64,000 bases of DNA, taken from contig CAYFMG010000001.1 in NCBI GenBank assembly GCA_964344155.1, positions 62,001 through 126,000 on the forward strand, written 5' to 3'. Under the pieces are notes generated by a model, which searched no databases, was not told the origin of the DNA, and saw only the letters and a list, made by a program, of their open reading frames with translations. Numbering within the stretch: the stretch's first letter is position 1; each line of letters starts with the position of its first letter. This DNA is from UBA6164 sp964344155. GTDB lineage: Bacteria; Patescibacteriota; Gracilibacteria; BD1-5; UBA6164. The position numbers were made by a program, and so were the translations under genes. Positions 63,381 to 64,000 of the stretch are shown one piece after another.

Positions 63381-64000
63381 TATTTACTAGAGATTATTTC
63401 TAAAATATCATTATTGTGTTGTTGTCTTATTATTTTATCTAATGATTTTTTTAGTGTGTTTAAGTTAAAAGGTTTTGATAGTATTGAATCAAATATTGTA
63501 TGATCACATTTTTCTTCTCAAGTTATACATACAATAGGTATCTTTGAATTTACTTCTCTTATTTTTTCAGCTAATTCTATACCATTCATATCTGGCATTT
63601 CTAAATCGGTAATAATTAAATCAATATCTTCATTTTTTTCTTTAAAATTATTTAATGCTTCTATAGGACAGTTGTAAGTAGATATATTATTTTTAGTAAC
63701 TCAAATATTTACAAGATTTTTGGTGATTAATGTTGTAAAAAGATCATAATCATCAATAACAACTATTTTATATTTTTTGTAGACTTCTCTTAAATTATTA
63801 TCTACTATGTTTTTAGCTATATTACTAACTGTCTTTTCAAAAATCATATGAGGATCATGATATATTAAGTTATTTACTTTTAATAATATACTATTTAACA
63901 GTTCATCATTTTCCATTTCTAATAATTCGTAATGGGGGTCTATTTCTATTATATTATTTACTTCTAGACTTTTTATAAGATCACTTAGAAGGACTTTTTG
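63380..64000 (-). CDS. Receiver-domain protein (5' partial)
   Basis: At least 207 codons, open through the right window edge, so the N-terminus is missing. The visible N-terminal part is helical (MENDELLNSILLKVNNL...). The C-terminal 130 residues are a CheY-type receiver: VVIDDYDLFTTLI (acidic pair), LIITDLEMPDMNG (phospho-Asp), IPIVCITGEE and ILSKPFNLN (Lys). No DNA-binding domain follows, so it either signals by interaction or has its output in the part outside. Located upstream of the PAS kinase, likely its partner. The GMN-like Gly before IELAEK is TGA or GGN mix. Confidence 0.85.

Overview
ORGANISM. The window is very AT-rich, and TGA occurs inside nearly every long reading frame at positions where protein families require glycine: the G1 box of a histidine kinase, the Walker A loops of FtsH, UvrD and an ABC-F ATPase, and the GTKGKST loop of MurD. 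Reading UGA as glycine (genetic code 25) turns dozens of short fragments into full-length proteins. This places the contig in the Absconditabacteria (SR1) / Gracilibacteria branch of the candidate phyla radiation. All gene coordinates below use that code, with TAA and TAG as the only stops.

LAYOUT. 1-1.4 kb: end of a hybrid histidine kinase. 1.5-7.2 kb: RND efflux adaptor and pump plus a flavodoxin-like reductase. 7.3-12.3 kb: respiratory block (DUF4492-like protein, cydA, cydB, membrane protein, sulfide/NADH:quinone oxidoreductase). 12.3-15.1 kb: pyruvate kinase, a small Cys protein and an NrnA-type DHH phosphoesterase. 15.2-15.7 kb: a large structured RNA candidate with its own promoter and terminator. 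16-19 kb: ligA, a 100-nt palindromic repeat element, mscS. 19.2-25.3 kb: tRNA-Lys, a PEP-synthase-like protein, an exonuclease, a TldD-like protease, an RRM protein. 25.4-33.6 kb: ppaC, ABC-F ATPase, a divergent tRNA, adenylate cyclase, ruvC, pilin-like protein, murD, a frameshifted phosphatase and dedA. 33.7-35.7 kb: a large PLP enzyme. 35.8-40 kb: six unrecognised co-directional genes. 40-44 kb: ftsH, thyA, folA. 44.1-48.4 kb: small genes and a UvrD-like helicase-nuclease. 48.5-53.5 kb: secreted S74-tailed protein, broken toxin-antitoxin pair, secreted transglutaminase-like protein, S41 protease. 53.6-58.6 kb: a short PolA and a 1054-aa unrecognised protein. 58.6-61.4 kb: ndk, corA, LL-DAP aminotransferase. 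61.5-62.2 kb: two further structured RNA candidates. 62.3-64 kb: PAS histidine kinase and a response regulator running off the end.

HOW IT FITS TOGETHER. The flavin quinone reductase and cytochrome bd oxidase could make a minimal O2-consuming quinone chain. Pyruvate kinase, PpaC, ThyA/FolA, LigA, RuvC, PolA and UvrD are housekeeping. Secreted S74, transglutaminase, S41 protease and pilin-like proteins suit a cell that lives attached to another cell, as known relatives do, but this is inference.

STANDING OUT. (1) Structured RNAs at 15.2-15.7, 61.5-61.9 and 62.07-62.16 kb that I cannot assign. (2) A six-gene orphan cluster with two C-terminally similar members. (3) A minority of genes with no UGA-glycine codon at all (TldD, DapL, 44146-44508 and others), several also with strong Shine-Dalgarno sites and promoters, suggesting transfer or a distinct expression class. 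(4) Several broken genes (phosphatase, toxin, small ORF at 19.3 kb).
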